Assembly (NCBI GenBank): GCA_963734665.1 | Contig: CAVTIR010000013.1 | Coordinates: 1,240,001 to 1,304,000, forward strand | DNA: 64,000 nucleotides | Reading direction: 5' to 3' | Source: Trebonia sp963734665 | Lineage (GTDB): Bacteria > Actinomycetota > Actinomycetes > Streptosporangiales > Streptosporangiaceae | In this document: positions 8,064 through 15,332 of the stretch, piece after piece | Position numbering within the stretch: the stretch's first letter is position 1 | Layout: every line of letters begins with the position of its first letter | Position numbers and translations under genes: made by a program | Notes under the pieces: model-generated | Databases searched by the model: none | What the model saw: only the letters and a program-made list of their open reading frames with translations | What the model was told of the DNA's origin: nothing

Positions 8064-8353
8064 GGCAGGCCCGATCCGCCAGCTGCTCGCAGGCGCGGGT
8101 AGGCATCTGCGCGCCGGTGCACTCGTGGCTCCCCGCGCTCCCCGGCCACCGTCAGCCAGCGTTCCCGGTTCTATTTGACTACAAGTCGGCAACGCCACCC
8201 CGTCCTGAACCGGTATACGGTCGCCCCTGACTGGTCTAAACCTATACCAGAATTGGTCTAGACCTATAGGCCACAGGTATCAGCACGGATTCAGCACGCT
8301 GTCCGGAAACGACGGGAACAACCGGCATCAACCCGACAATAGGGACACGAGAA

Positions 8354-8385
8354 CGGGCCGCCCGACTCCAGAGTCGGGCGGCCCG
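8354..8385. terminator. Strong bidirectional hairpin terminator
   Basis: CGGGCCGCCCGACTC (8354-8368), a CA loop, then the exact reverse complement (8371-8385) give a 15-bp perfect GC-rich stem. It lies 3' of the acyl-CoA dehydrogenase remnant read from the minus strand, so it was probably that gene's terminator. Confidence 0.75.
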
Positions 8386-8421
8386 CCTTCCGTCCACCAA
8401 ACGGCAAAACCGCAGGTCAGA

Positions 8422-8511
8422 CTACCTGACGTCCAGCCCGGTGACCGCGCGTCCGATGATCATCCGCTGAATTTCGCTCGTGCCCTCGAAGATGGTGAAG
8501 ATCTTGGAGTG
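8422..8511 (-). pseudogene. Acyl-CoA dehydrogenase C-terminal remnant (copy 1)
   Basis: The minus-strand frame ends SKIFTIFEGTSEIQRMIIGR followed by AVTGLDVR and a TAG stop. This is the conserved C-terminal helix of acyl-CoA dehydrogenases, with the FEGTSEIQR signature that contacts FAD. Upstream of about 8511 the frame is unrelated, so only about 30 of about 380 residues survive. A near-identical remnant lies at 14802-14890. Confidence 0.8.
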
Positions 8512-8826
8512 CATGGGAAGAGTCATCGGCATACCCCGCGCCGGGCTTCCGATCGCCGCGCGCATGGGGTACCGCTGCCCTTTCCGGTGCCGCGCACGGG
8601 TTCCAGCCGCACAGGTCACCGCCCGCTACGCATGCTGACGGTGCTTCCTCGGCCGACGAGATCCTGGGTTCATGACGACGAGCCTGGCGCCAGAATCGCT
8701 GCGGGCCGACGAGCCGATGCGGAACTTCTCCTTGTCCGCCCAAGGGAGGTTCCCGCGTTCAGGCTCATTCCGGAAGCATCCTGAAAACGGCCGCGCACGT
8801 CCAGACTGCCTCACGCGGCAGCAGGA
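8512..8826. other. Non-coding region with dispersed repeat copy 2
   Basis: No supported gene. Bases about 8583-8660 are the second copy of the dispersed element at 741-819 (shared CGCACGGGTTCC, CCGCCCGCTACGCATGCTG, TGCTTCC). Nothing else was recognised. Confidence 0.5.
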
Positions 8827-9861
8827 TCATCCGGTTGGTTCCGCGAGTTCGCTGAGAGCGCCGAGGGCAGTGGGGGTGAATGGCGTGACCGGTTCTGCGG
8901 CCGCGACCGCCTCGTTGTGCGCCCAGATGCCGCCGCTATCTTCTTCCGGTGCCCAGCCGCGACCTCCGGTGCAGCGCGGGTAGGTCACGCCTGGCAGGGC
9001 CGGGGTGATCTTCTCCACCACGATGTCGTGCCGCCAGTCGTCGCCGAAGTCATAGACGTAGACGATCTTCGCCTTCTCCTCCGCCGCGACCTGGGCAAGG
9101 GCCACGGCGGACTCGTCGCCTACCTCTTCGAAGCCCCAGTCGCCGTCCGGCCTGCCGAACGACCCGCAGGCAGTCTCGAACTGGTGCAGGTGGTAGCCGT
9201 GCCAGGCGAACGCGATCTGCAGCACCTCGTGGACCATGTCCAGGGTCAGCTCGCTGGGCAGCTCGAGACGCCGCCACACCGGCGGCTTCGCCCCGTGCAG
9301 GCTCGCCTTCACCGTGTGGACGGTCGGCGCCGCAGACGTCTTCAGCCGGGGCAGCTTCTGCCGGGGCACCCGCCTGCCCCCGACGTACACCTCGTCGGGA
9401 ATGCTGAAATCCGCGGCCGGGCCGCTCATGGCAAGTGCGAGGACATCGGCCTCTGTCATGCCGAACTGTTCCATAAGGGCGGCGACCGGCGGCGGGAGCG
9501 GCCTGCCCGGCATGGCCCCCACCATCTCAGTCCCGGCGCTCGCCGTCTCCGCAACGATGCCTTGCCCCGGTTCGGGTGACGCGTTGTCGCCGCCCCCGGC
9601 GAAGATGCCCGCGCTGGTCCGCCAGGCATCGCCGTCTCCGTTGCCGATGATGAGGCCCGCCTCCTCCAGCCGCCGCAGGGCCCGCCCGGACGCGGCCTGG
9701 CTCAGCCCCGTCCGCCCGGCCGCGCCCTTCGCGGTGAGGTAAGCGATGCCACCGTAGTCGTAACCCATCTTGTGGGCTTCCACACCGCGATCCGAGCAGA
9801 GCACCACTGCCGCGAAGACGACCAGGCAGTCCCGATCGCCGAGCACGGAGAAATCCATCAC
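8827..9861 (-). CDS. Plasmid pRiA4b ORF-3-like protein with N-terminal winged helix
   Basis: A 344-residue soluble protein. Residues 30-80 (GGIAYLTAKGAAGRTGLSQA, ALRRLEEAGLI) look like a small winged-helix segment. Residues about 180-330 match the pRiA4b ORF-3 family: KASLHGAKPPVWRRLELPS, WHGYHLHQFE, VYVYDFGDDWRHDI, and a late CTGGRGWAPEEDSGG. The family function is unknown and it often occurs on plasmids and mobile DNA. The start may be GTG 9861 (four-base overlap with the upstream stop) or ATG 9858 (one-base overlap). Either way it is coupled to the 480-residue upstream gene, and the two likely act together. Confidence 0.85.
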   Translation of the reverse strand: MMDFSVLGDRDCLVVFAAVVLCSDRGVEAHKMGYDYGGIAYLTAKGAAGRTGLSQAASGRALRRLEEAGLIIGNGDGDAWRTSAGIFAGGGDNASPEPGQGIVAETASAGTEMVGAMPGRPLPPPVAALMEQFGMTEADVLALAMSGPAADFSIPDEVYVGGRRVPRQKLPRLKTSAAPTVHTVKASLHGAKPPVWRRLELPSELTLDMVHEVLQIAFAWHGYHLHQFETACGSFGRPDGDWGFEEVGDESAVALAQVAAEEKAKIVYVYDFGDDWRHDIVVEKITPALPGVTYPRCTGGRGWAPEEDSGGIWAHNEAVAAAEPVTPFTPTALGALSELAEPTG

Positions 9862-11300
9862 AGCTCCTTCCTGCGGAACGGGGCACCGGCGCCGTCCTCG
9901 TCGCCAGGACCGTGGTCATCGGTGACCGGGTTCGCGGCCTCGGCACGGGCGGCTTCCAGGGCGGGCGCCGCCAGAGCGGCAGGCAGGCCCGCCCGGTCGG
10001 CGCACCACTGGACCCAGTCGGGCAGCAGCGCCAGGACCGCGTTGCCTTCCTTCGGGAGGTAGTCATCACGGACCAGGCGGCCGAGCATCTCGACGCGGTG
10101 CGGCGAGCAGGAGTATACTGCCTCCTCGGCCGGGTGCTCGCGCGGCCCCCAGGCGTCCAGCAGGAACCCTGCCGTCTCGGCGGCCTGCTTCCGGAACTTG
10201 CCAGGCTTCGGGGCATCGGCGTGCTGGCCCGCGTACCAGTGCACGAAGGGAGCAGTGTCGATCTCGGCTGCGAAGACCGGGGCCGTCTCTCGCCCATCGC
10301 CAGGCAGGGAGCCAAGGACCAGCTGGCCGCGTCGCCTGGACCGGAAGTACTCGCGGATCAGCTCACGGTGCTCACCGCCGGTCAGCATTTCCCCGAGCAG
10401 GCCGGATCGTGCCGACGGCTCCAGCAGCCAGGCGGCCAGCTCCCCGGGGCAGGGCGAGAGCCTGGCGGCGGCCGCGGTCATGCCAACCGCGTCGCGCCAC
10501 TCCGTAAGGGCATCCTCCGCGGAGCCGAACGTCCCGGCGCCTACCACGGTGACCAGCCAGCAAGTGTCAACATCCCACGCGTACCAGTGATCACCCTCCC
10601 CCGGAGTCTCGCCGCTGCTGAACGGGACGGCGAGGAGCAACCGGCTACCGTAGGCGTCCCGGGCCACCAGGGCCTCGCCGGGCACCCAGTCACCCTCCTC
10701 GTCCGTAGCGGGGACGGCTGCGACCGAAAGGCCGGCACCCGCGAGTGACTTCGCCGCCGCGGCGAGGCAGGCAGCGGCGGTCTCCCGGGGGAACTTGATC
10801 TCGGGGAAGTCGGGGCTGGCCTCATGTTCTGGCGCGATGCCCGCCAGGCCCCGCAGGAACGCCGCCAGCGGGCGCCAGTCGTCCGCCCCGGACGTGATCG
10901 CCGCCTGCAGCCGGGCTCCGGTCTCCTCGACGAGGGCTCGAAGCCACTGGGCCGGCGCCAGCCCCGTGTCCCCGGAGTTCAGCCTGGCGTAGAACTCGTC
11001 CCCGACTGCCGTACAAGCCCGGGTCTCAATGTCCACGGGGCGTTCCGGCGCCGGCTGGTCAAGGAAGCTCTTGATGACGCGGTCATGGGACTGCGCCCAC
11101 CATGGCATGGCGGGCGCCCAGCCAGCGAGCCTGCGGGCCAGGTCGCCGAACGACCGCCGGTCATCGATGCTGAGCTCCCGCGTCCAAGACGACGCGTCAG
11201 AACTGCCCGTCTTCACCGGGTTCCGGCTCGCCAGCTGCTGCTCACGACGCTGGGGATTACCGCTGAGGCGCTTGCCTCCATCGCGCTTCTTGGGGGACAT
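9858..11300 (-). CDS. Conserved hypothetical protein coupled to pRiA4b ORF-3 gene
   Basis: About 480 residues, soluble, with no catalytic motif I recognise. The basic N terminus (MSPKKRDGGKRLSGNPQRRE) resembles a nucleic-acid-binding tail. Tryptophan-rich segments follow (GWAPAMPWWAQSHDRVIKSF, WYAWDVDTCW), and a C-terminal part (YSCSPHRVEMLGRLVRDDYL) is conserved-looking. Start at ATG 11300 is preferred over an upstream ATG because MSPKK is the usual start of such proteins. Its stop overlaps the pRiA4b ORF-3 start, so the two form an operon. The function is unknown. Confidence 0.7.
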   Translation of the reverse strand: MSPKKRDGGKRLSGNPQRREQQLASRNPVKTGSSDASSWTRELSIDDRRSFGDLARRLAGWAPAMPWWAQSHDRVIKSFLDQPAPERPVDIETRACTAVGDEFYARLNSGDTGLAPAQWLRALVEETGARLQAAITSGADDWRPLAAFLRGLAGIAPEHEASPDFPEIKFPRETAAACLAAAAKSLAGAGLSVAAVPATDEEGDWVPGEALVARDAYGSRLLLAVPFSSGETPGEGDHWYAWDVDTCWLVTVVGAGTFGSAEDALTEWRDAVGMTAAAARLSPCPGELAAWLLEPSARSGLLGEMLTGGEHRELIREYFRSRRRGQLVLGSLPGDGRETAPVFAAEIDTAPFVHWYAGQHADAPKPGKFRKQAAETAGFLLDAWGPREHPAEEAVYSCSPHRVEMLGRLVRDDYLPKEGNAVLALLPDWVQWCADRAGLPAALAAPALEAARAEAANPVTDDHGPGDEDGAGAPFRRKEL

Positions 11301-11475
11301 GGCCGTGAGCGTAGCGGCTCCAGGCATGCTCCAGAAGCCATCCCCCGAGGATCAACGAGAGCCCCCCGGAGCATCGCTCTGCTGCTGGCCCTCGCCGCCG
11401 CCGTGCCCGAAGGCCCGTCGGCCTTACGGCGTGACTGGACGGCACGAAGGCAGCCGCCCGCCTAGGATTTCCCTC

Positions 11476-11791
11476 ATGCCGGATCTGAGCGAGAAGGAAC
11501 TAGATGCACTGGTCGAAGAGGCCACCGTCGATGCGTACGGCGACGGTGAGCAACTCGGCGGCTTCGCCGTGATGATCGAGGAGAACCTGGAGATGCCCTT
11601 CGAGACCACGGTCCTCGGCGTCCAGGTAACCGTCACGGGCATCACCCAGAACAGAGTCCGGCATCGTCGCGGACTGCGTCCGCGACGGACAGCACCAGGC
11701 GATCGCCGTGCTTGACCTGCCACTGCCCGAACCGCCCCCGGAAGGCGCCCAGTGGATCGCCGCGTACCGGCACTGGGCCAGGTACGCGTGA
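11476..11791 (+). pseudogene. Small acidic conserved hypothetical, frameshifted
   Basis: The gene begins MPDLSEKELDALVEEATVDA and reads in one frame to about codon 58 (TVTGITQN). Around 11650 it must shift frame to continue as SGIVADCVRDGQHQAIAVLD and QWIAAYRHWARYA, ending at 11791. Both halves are parts of one small conserved actinomycete protein, so this is one gene with a single-base indel. It may be a sequencing error. It runs into the next gene through a GTGA overlap (11788-11791). Confidence 0.65.
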
Positions 11792-12896
11792 GCGAGTACC
11801 AGTACTACGAGTTCCGGGCGCTGGACCGACGGCTGACCGCTGAGCAGCAGCGGCTGCGGTCGCCGTCAAGCCGGGCGGAGATCTCGGCGACGCGGTTCAC
11901 CAACGAGTACTCGTTCGGGGACTTCCGCGGGGATCCCGGGCGGCTGCTTGAGGAGTACTTCGACGCCTACCTGTACGCGGCAAACTGGGGAACCCGGGAG
12001 CTGGCGTTCCGGCTGCCACGGGCGCTGCTGGACGCGCAGACGGCGCAACGGTACTGCGATGAGGAGCACCGGGCGTGGGTGACGCAGACCGCGGAGCACG
12101 TGATCGTCCGGTTCCGGTGGGGGACGACGATGAAGGCGACGACTGGATCGAGGGCGACGGGCTGATCGACCCGCTGCTCGCGGCCCGCGGCGAGCTGGCG
12201 ACCGGGGACCTGCGGTTGCTTTACCTGGGGTGGCTGCTCAAGGTACAGCTGGGCCGGCTCGACGAGGACGACGAGGACCTGGCGGACGAGGCCGAGCCAC
12301 CGGTCCCGGCAGGACTGAGGGAGCTGAGCGACTCGATAGCCTCGGTCGCGCAGTTCCTGAAGATCGATGACGACCTGATCGCGGTCGCGGCGAAGGCCAG
12401 CGCCCCGCTAGTACCGGTCAGCGATGACGGGATCGCGGACTGGGTCACGGCACTGTCAGCCAGCGAGAAGGTTAAGTTTCTCACGATGGTCGCCGAAGGC
12501 GAGGGAGCGCAGGTGGAGGCGCCGCTGGTACGCCGGTTCCGGCGAGAGTCCCGGCCAGCGGGCACCACGCCGGCCAGCGCAGGGCGGACCGCGGGCGAAC
12601 TGCTAGCGGCCGCAGAGGCCCGGCGGGCCGCGCGAGAGCAGGCCGAGGCCCGGGCGAAAGAGGAAGCACGGGCACGGCGGGCAGCAGAGCAGGCCGCCGC
12701 CTACGAGCGCCACCTACAAAACCTGACGGGACGCACGGAGCAGACATGGCTGCAGGTAGCGGAGCTGACCGTGTTCTCCAAGCCGAAAGAATATGACCAG
12801 GCCACACAGCTCCTGCGCGACCTGCACGTGATCGCGCAACGGCAGGACGACATCACGGCGTTCACCGCGCGGGTACGCGAACTGCGGATGCGGTAG
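11788..12896 (+). pseudogene. Conserved hypothetical protein, one frameshift
   Basis: The first part (MSEYQYYEFRALDRRLTAEQ to TAEHVIVRF, 11788-about 12115) and the second part (GDDDEGDDWIEGDGLIDPLL to the end at 12896) are in different frames but form one protein of about 368 residues. The C-terminal third is a highly charged coiled coil (EARRAAREQAEARAKEEARA). This protein type is found with the small acidic protein just upstream in actinomycetes, and here they overlap by four bases. No function is known to me. The indel near 12115 lies in a GTGGGGGACGACG run, so sequencing error is possible. Confidence 0.65.
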
Positions 12897-13076
12897 GCGA
12901 AACGGCCATCGCTGATGGATCGGCTCGACAAGGCAGGACTGCCATAGCCGGGATAGCCAGGCGATTGCCCGTGACCACTGTGCAGTTGTGGACCGGACAC
13001 GAGGCCCGGCCCTCGCGCGCATCTTCAGGCTCATGACGTTCGCCGGGTCCGACCGGTGCTGCCCTTTCCATGCGTT

Positions 13077-13541
13077 CTACGAGTTTCCGCTCAGCCGGGC
13101 CCGGCCTGCCGGGAGGCTACCGCCGCCAGGTCGCGGGTCAGGTAACACGGGCGCCAGAACGGATATCCCCGCGTCCGCAGCGGCCTTGGCGAGCCGGTCA
13201 TCATAGGTCAGCAGGGCCGTAAGCTCCGGGCCGAGTATCCGTGCTGTCGCCAGGTGGATCGCGTCCAAGGACCGCAGCAGCCGGTCCGGCTCGACGATGG
13301 CGGAGCGAACAACGTCCTCGTCGATCTGGACGTACTCGAAGGCGTCAAGCAGTCGCTGCGCGTCGGGGATCAGCGCGGGCCAGTTCCGCGTCACGGCGCG
13401 GCTCACCTCGATCCGCAGCAGGTCCGAGCTGATCCAGCTGTCGCTGCGGTGCTCACGGTAGAAGGCGAGGAACGCCTCGGCATGCTCCTCTGCGGCCAGG
13501 AGCTTGAACGCGGCGCTGGTATCCAGGTAATAGAGGGCCAT
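13077..13541 (-). CDS. vapC: VapC-family PIN-domain ribonuclease toxin
   Basis: The 154-residue PIN domain has the acidic residues expected in the active site: Asp7 in YYLDTSA, Glu45 in LRIEVSRA, Asp93 in SLDAIHLA and Asp114 in LTYDDRLA. Such toxins cut tRNA or rRNA when free of antitoxin. The last 20 residues (PDPRPGGGSLPAGRARLSGN) extend past the usual PIN end. It lies six bases after its antitoxin gene in one operon on the minus strand. Confidence 0.9.
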   Translation of the reverse strand: MALYYLDTSAAFKLLAAEEHAEAFLAFYREHRSDSWISSDLLRIEVSRAVTRNWPALIPDAQRLLDAFEYVQIDEDVVRSAIVEPDRLLRSLDAIHLATARILGPELTALLTYDDRLAKAAADAGISVLAPVLPDPRPGGGSLPAGRARLSGNS

Positions 13542-13547
13542 AGCTGA

Positions 13548-13850
13548 TCAGCGCTCGCTCTCTCGGTCCTCCAGCAGCGCCCTGGTAAGCGGGTTCGGGT
13601 CGGCGCCGGTCACGGGGTGCAGCCGCTGAGGGACGTAGCCGGGGTTCTTCGCGGGGCTCAGGCGCCCCGCGGCCTCCAGCCGAGCGAGGATAGCGGGCCG
13701 CTCAGAACGCTCGAACGGAACCAGTCGGGCGACCGGCGTCCCGTGCTCGGTGATCTCGATCGTCTCGCCCCTGCGCACCCGAGAGATCACCTCACTGGTG
13801 TGATGACGTAGTTCCCGCAACCCGACCGACGGCTCTTCGAGGATCGACAT
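13548..13850 (-). CDS. vapB: Phd/YefM-type antitoxin (VapB partner)
   Basis: A 100-residue antitoxin. SVGLRELRHHTSEVISRVRR and GETIEITEHGTPVARLVPF are the DNA-binding Phd/YefM fold, and the rest (SPAKNPGYVPQRLHPV onward) is a disordered toxin-wrapping tail. It precedes vapC by six bases. An 8-bp-arm inverted repeat lies nine bases upstream of its ATG, fitting autorepression. Confidence 0.9.
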   Translation of the reverse strand: MSILEEPSVGLRELRHHTSEVISRVRRGETIEITEHGTPVARLVPFERSERPAILARLEAAGRLSPAKNPGYVPQRLHPVTGADPNPLTRALLEDRESER

Positions 13851-13858
13851 GCAATAAA

Positions 13859-13880
13859 TGTATCACAGTCATGTGATACA
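13859..13880. promoter_or_regulatory. Operator of the vapBC pair
   Basis: TGTATCAC (13859-13866) and GTGATACA (13873-13880) are perfect inverted arms separated by AGTCAT, just upstream of the antitoxin ATG (13850). This is the usual place for a Phd/VapB autoregulatory operator overlapping the promoter. Confidence 0.65.
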
Positions 13881-14067
13881 TGTGCTGGCCGTCGCAGCCG
13901 GCAGCTGGCAGCTGGCAGGCCAGAGGACAATTTTCGCCAAGCGGCCACTCCGGAGGCGAAACGACCGCCCAGGCAGCCCAGGGGTCACTACAGTCGCGAT
14001 GGACCGAGGGACGGCGAAGAATCACCGGAGACATGGGCATGGCATCGGCGGCACGAGACCGGCTGGG

Positions 14068-14567
14068 CAAGACACTGAGAAAACCGACGACATGATCGGC
14101 ACCCTCGTTGTGACACTGCCGTCCGCCTACGCCGGCGGCGAACTGATGATCGGGAAGGGGGAGGACTGGAAAGCCTACCGGGGATCACGGGACTCCCTCT
14201 CGCTCGTCGCGTTCTACGCCGACTGCCAGCACGAGGTGCTCAAGGTCCGGTCCGGGTACCGGATCACCCTCACCTACAACCTGATGCTGCGCGAGGACAC
14301 CTCCCCTCGCCAGAAAGGCGACGCCGGAACCGTCGCTGAGCTGGCCGACCTGCTTCGCGAGCACTTCTGCACGCCCGCGACGCACTCCTGGGGCCAGCGC
14401 AGGGCCGACCGCCGAGCCGACTCGTATACCTGCTCGACCACGAGTACACGCCCCGCGCGCTGAGGTGGACGCACATGAAGGGCGCCGACGCCCGGGAAGC
14501 CGCGGCCACCCTGGAACCGGTCTGGAGCGGCCTGGGCCGCGCAAATGAATGGGACGTTGCTCTCTGA
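14068..14567 (+). pseudogene. 2OG-Fe(II) oxygenase-like protein, truncated and frameshifted
   Basis: Residues reading DTEKTDDMIGTLVVTLPSAY, GGELMI, AYRGSRDSLSLVAFYADCQH and GYRITLTYNLMLRED match the double-stranded beta-helix of a large actinomycete 2OG-Fe(II) oxygenase-like family. After about 14400 the match continues only in another frame (PPSRLVYLLDHEYTPRALRW), then stops at 14567. Full proteins are several times longer, so both ends are lost. No working enzyme is expected. Confidence 0.7.
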
Positions 14568-14602
14568 ACTCACAGGGCGGCCCGGGATCGGGCCGGAATT
14601 AT

Positions 14603-14890
14603 ACCAATTGGCCTAGACCTATGTAATTAATGGCATAGACCATATACCCCCAGGTATCAGCACGGATTCAGCACGCGGTCCGGAAACGACGGGAAATAAC
14701 CGGGATTATTCGGACAAAAGACGCGGAGAATGGGCCGCCTCACTCACCAGTGAAACGGCCCGCCTCCTCAGGTCAACAATAGGTATATCCGCAGGTCAGC
14801 GCTACCGTACGTCCAGCCCGGTGACCGCCCGTCCGATGATCATCCGCTGGATCTCCGACGTCCCCTCGAAGATCGTGAAGATCCTGGCGG
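14603..14890. repeat. Composite repeat copy 2
   Basis: It matches 8231-8511 module by module: degenerate DasR-like sites (TTGGCCTAGACCTAT and ATGGCATAGACCATA), the 22-bp element (14653-14674) with the same downstream GTCCGGAAACGACGGGAA, a decayed GGGCCG hairpin (about 14732-14760) and the acyl-CoA dehydrogenase tail. Divergence is higher in the hairpin and lower in the coding tail. Confidence 0.7.
14802..14890 (-). pseudogene. Acyl-CoA dehydrogenase C-terminal remnant (copy 2)
   Basis: The minus-strand frame reads ARIFTIFEGTSEIQRMIIGR then AVTGLDVR and stop, the same C-terminal helix as the copy at 8422-8511 with mostly synonymous changes. That pattern suggests both derive from real coding sequences, not from one recent copy event. 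Nothing of the enzyme remains upstream of about 14890. Confidence 0.75.
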
Positions 14891-14931
14891 CAGGGACAGT
14901 TTCCGCAGCTCAGCGGCCTGCAGACTCCCGT

Positions 14932-14953
14932 GGTATCAGCACGGATTCAGCAC
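14932..14953. repeat. Solitary copy of the 22-bp element
   Basis: GGTATCAGCACGG followed by ATTCAGCAC, identical to 8276-8297, 14653-14674 and 47388-47409. Read on the minus strand it contains GTGCTGA twice, 11 bases apart. Confidence 0.75.
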
Positions 14954-15238
14954 GCCCGTCCGAGATGAATGTCGGTTTGGGGTTGGCCCGCGCCCGGTTT
15001 CGGTAGTGGTACGAACGTAAGTCGAGAAGGCCCGCCGGCCGGAAGATCCCCCTATTCCCACGCCAGTATCCGTCGATGGCCCGCCCAATGAGCGACTAAC
15101 CGGGTCGCGCGTGAGTTATACACGCCGCCATTCCGGCCCAGGCGCCGTCGTGGCGTGGTCCGTTCGCTGGCTGAATCTCGTGGCCGGTTCCGGACAGATC
15201 CGTTGCCTTTCGCCTAATCCGGCGGTTTGCTTTTGTTG

Positions 15239-15254
15239 ATTGAGACGTTTCAAT
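15239..15254. promoter_or_regulatory. LacI-family operator-like palindrome
   Basis: ATTGAGACGTTTCAAT is a 16-bp near-perfect palindrome with a central CG, the hallmark of LacI/GalR-family operators. It lies 79 bases before the GH78 reading frame, so a sugar-responsive LacI repressor probably once controlled that gene. No lacI gene is in the window. Confidence 0.6.
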
Positions 15255-15332
15255 GCCTTCGGCGCGCTGTATTGGGCCGCGGTCAAGGGAACGCCAGCCG
15301 TGTCTTTAGCCCCCACCAAAGGCAGGTATCAC

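Larger units (their letters stand above)
7649..8421. other. Non-coding accessory junction region
   Basis: No gene is seen in these 773 bases. They hold a DasR-like site (7874-7885), a tandem pair of ATGTTTGCTC (7896-7905 and 7907-7916), a tRNA-Lys fragment (8036-8063), two more DasR-like half sites (8232-8266), a 22-bp repeat found four times in the window (8276-8297) and a strong terminator (8354-8385). Tandem short repeats beside a partial tRNA are typical of integrase attachment regions, but no integrase gene is present. Confidence 0.5.
8231..8511. repeat. Composite repeat copy 1: DasR-like pair, 22-bp repeat, terminator, acyl-CoA dehydrogenase tail
   Basis: The same modules in the same order occur at 14603-14890. 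They are a pair of TGGTCTAnACCTATA-like sites, the element GGTATCAGCACGG-ATTCAGCAC with the following GTCCGGAAACGACGGGAA, a GGGCCGCC hairpin, and the last 30 codons of an acyl-CoA dehydrogenase on the minus strand. A third partial copy (sites plus 22-bp element) is at 47345-47409 and the 22-bp element alone is at 14932-14953. Each copy borders a truncated gene, so it may be a recombination hot spot. Confidence 0.7.
14568..15332. other. Non-coding region with composite repeat copy 2
   Basis: This 765-base stretch holds no intact gene. It contains composite repeat copy 2 (14603-14890), the solitary 22-bp element (14932-14953) and a LacI-type operator (15239-15254) in front of the rhamnosidase pseudogene. 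Confidence 0.5.
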
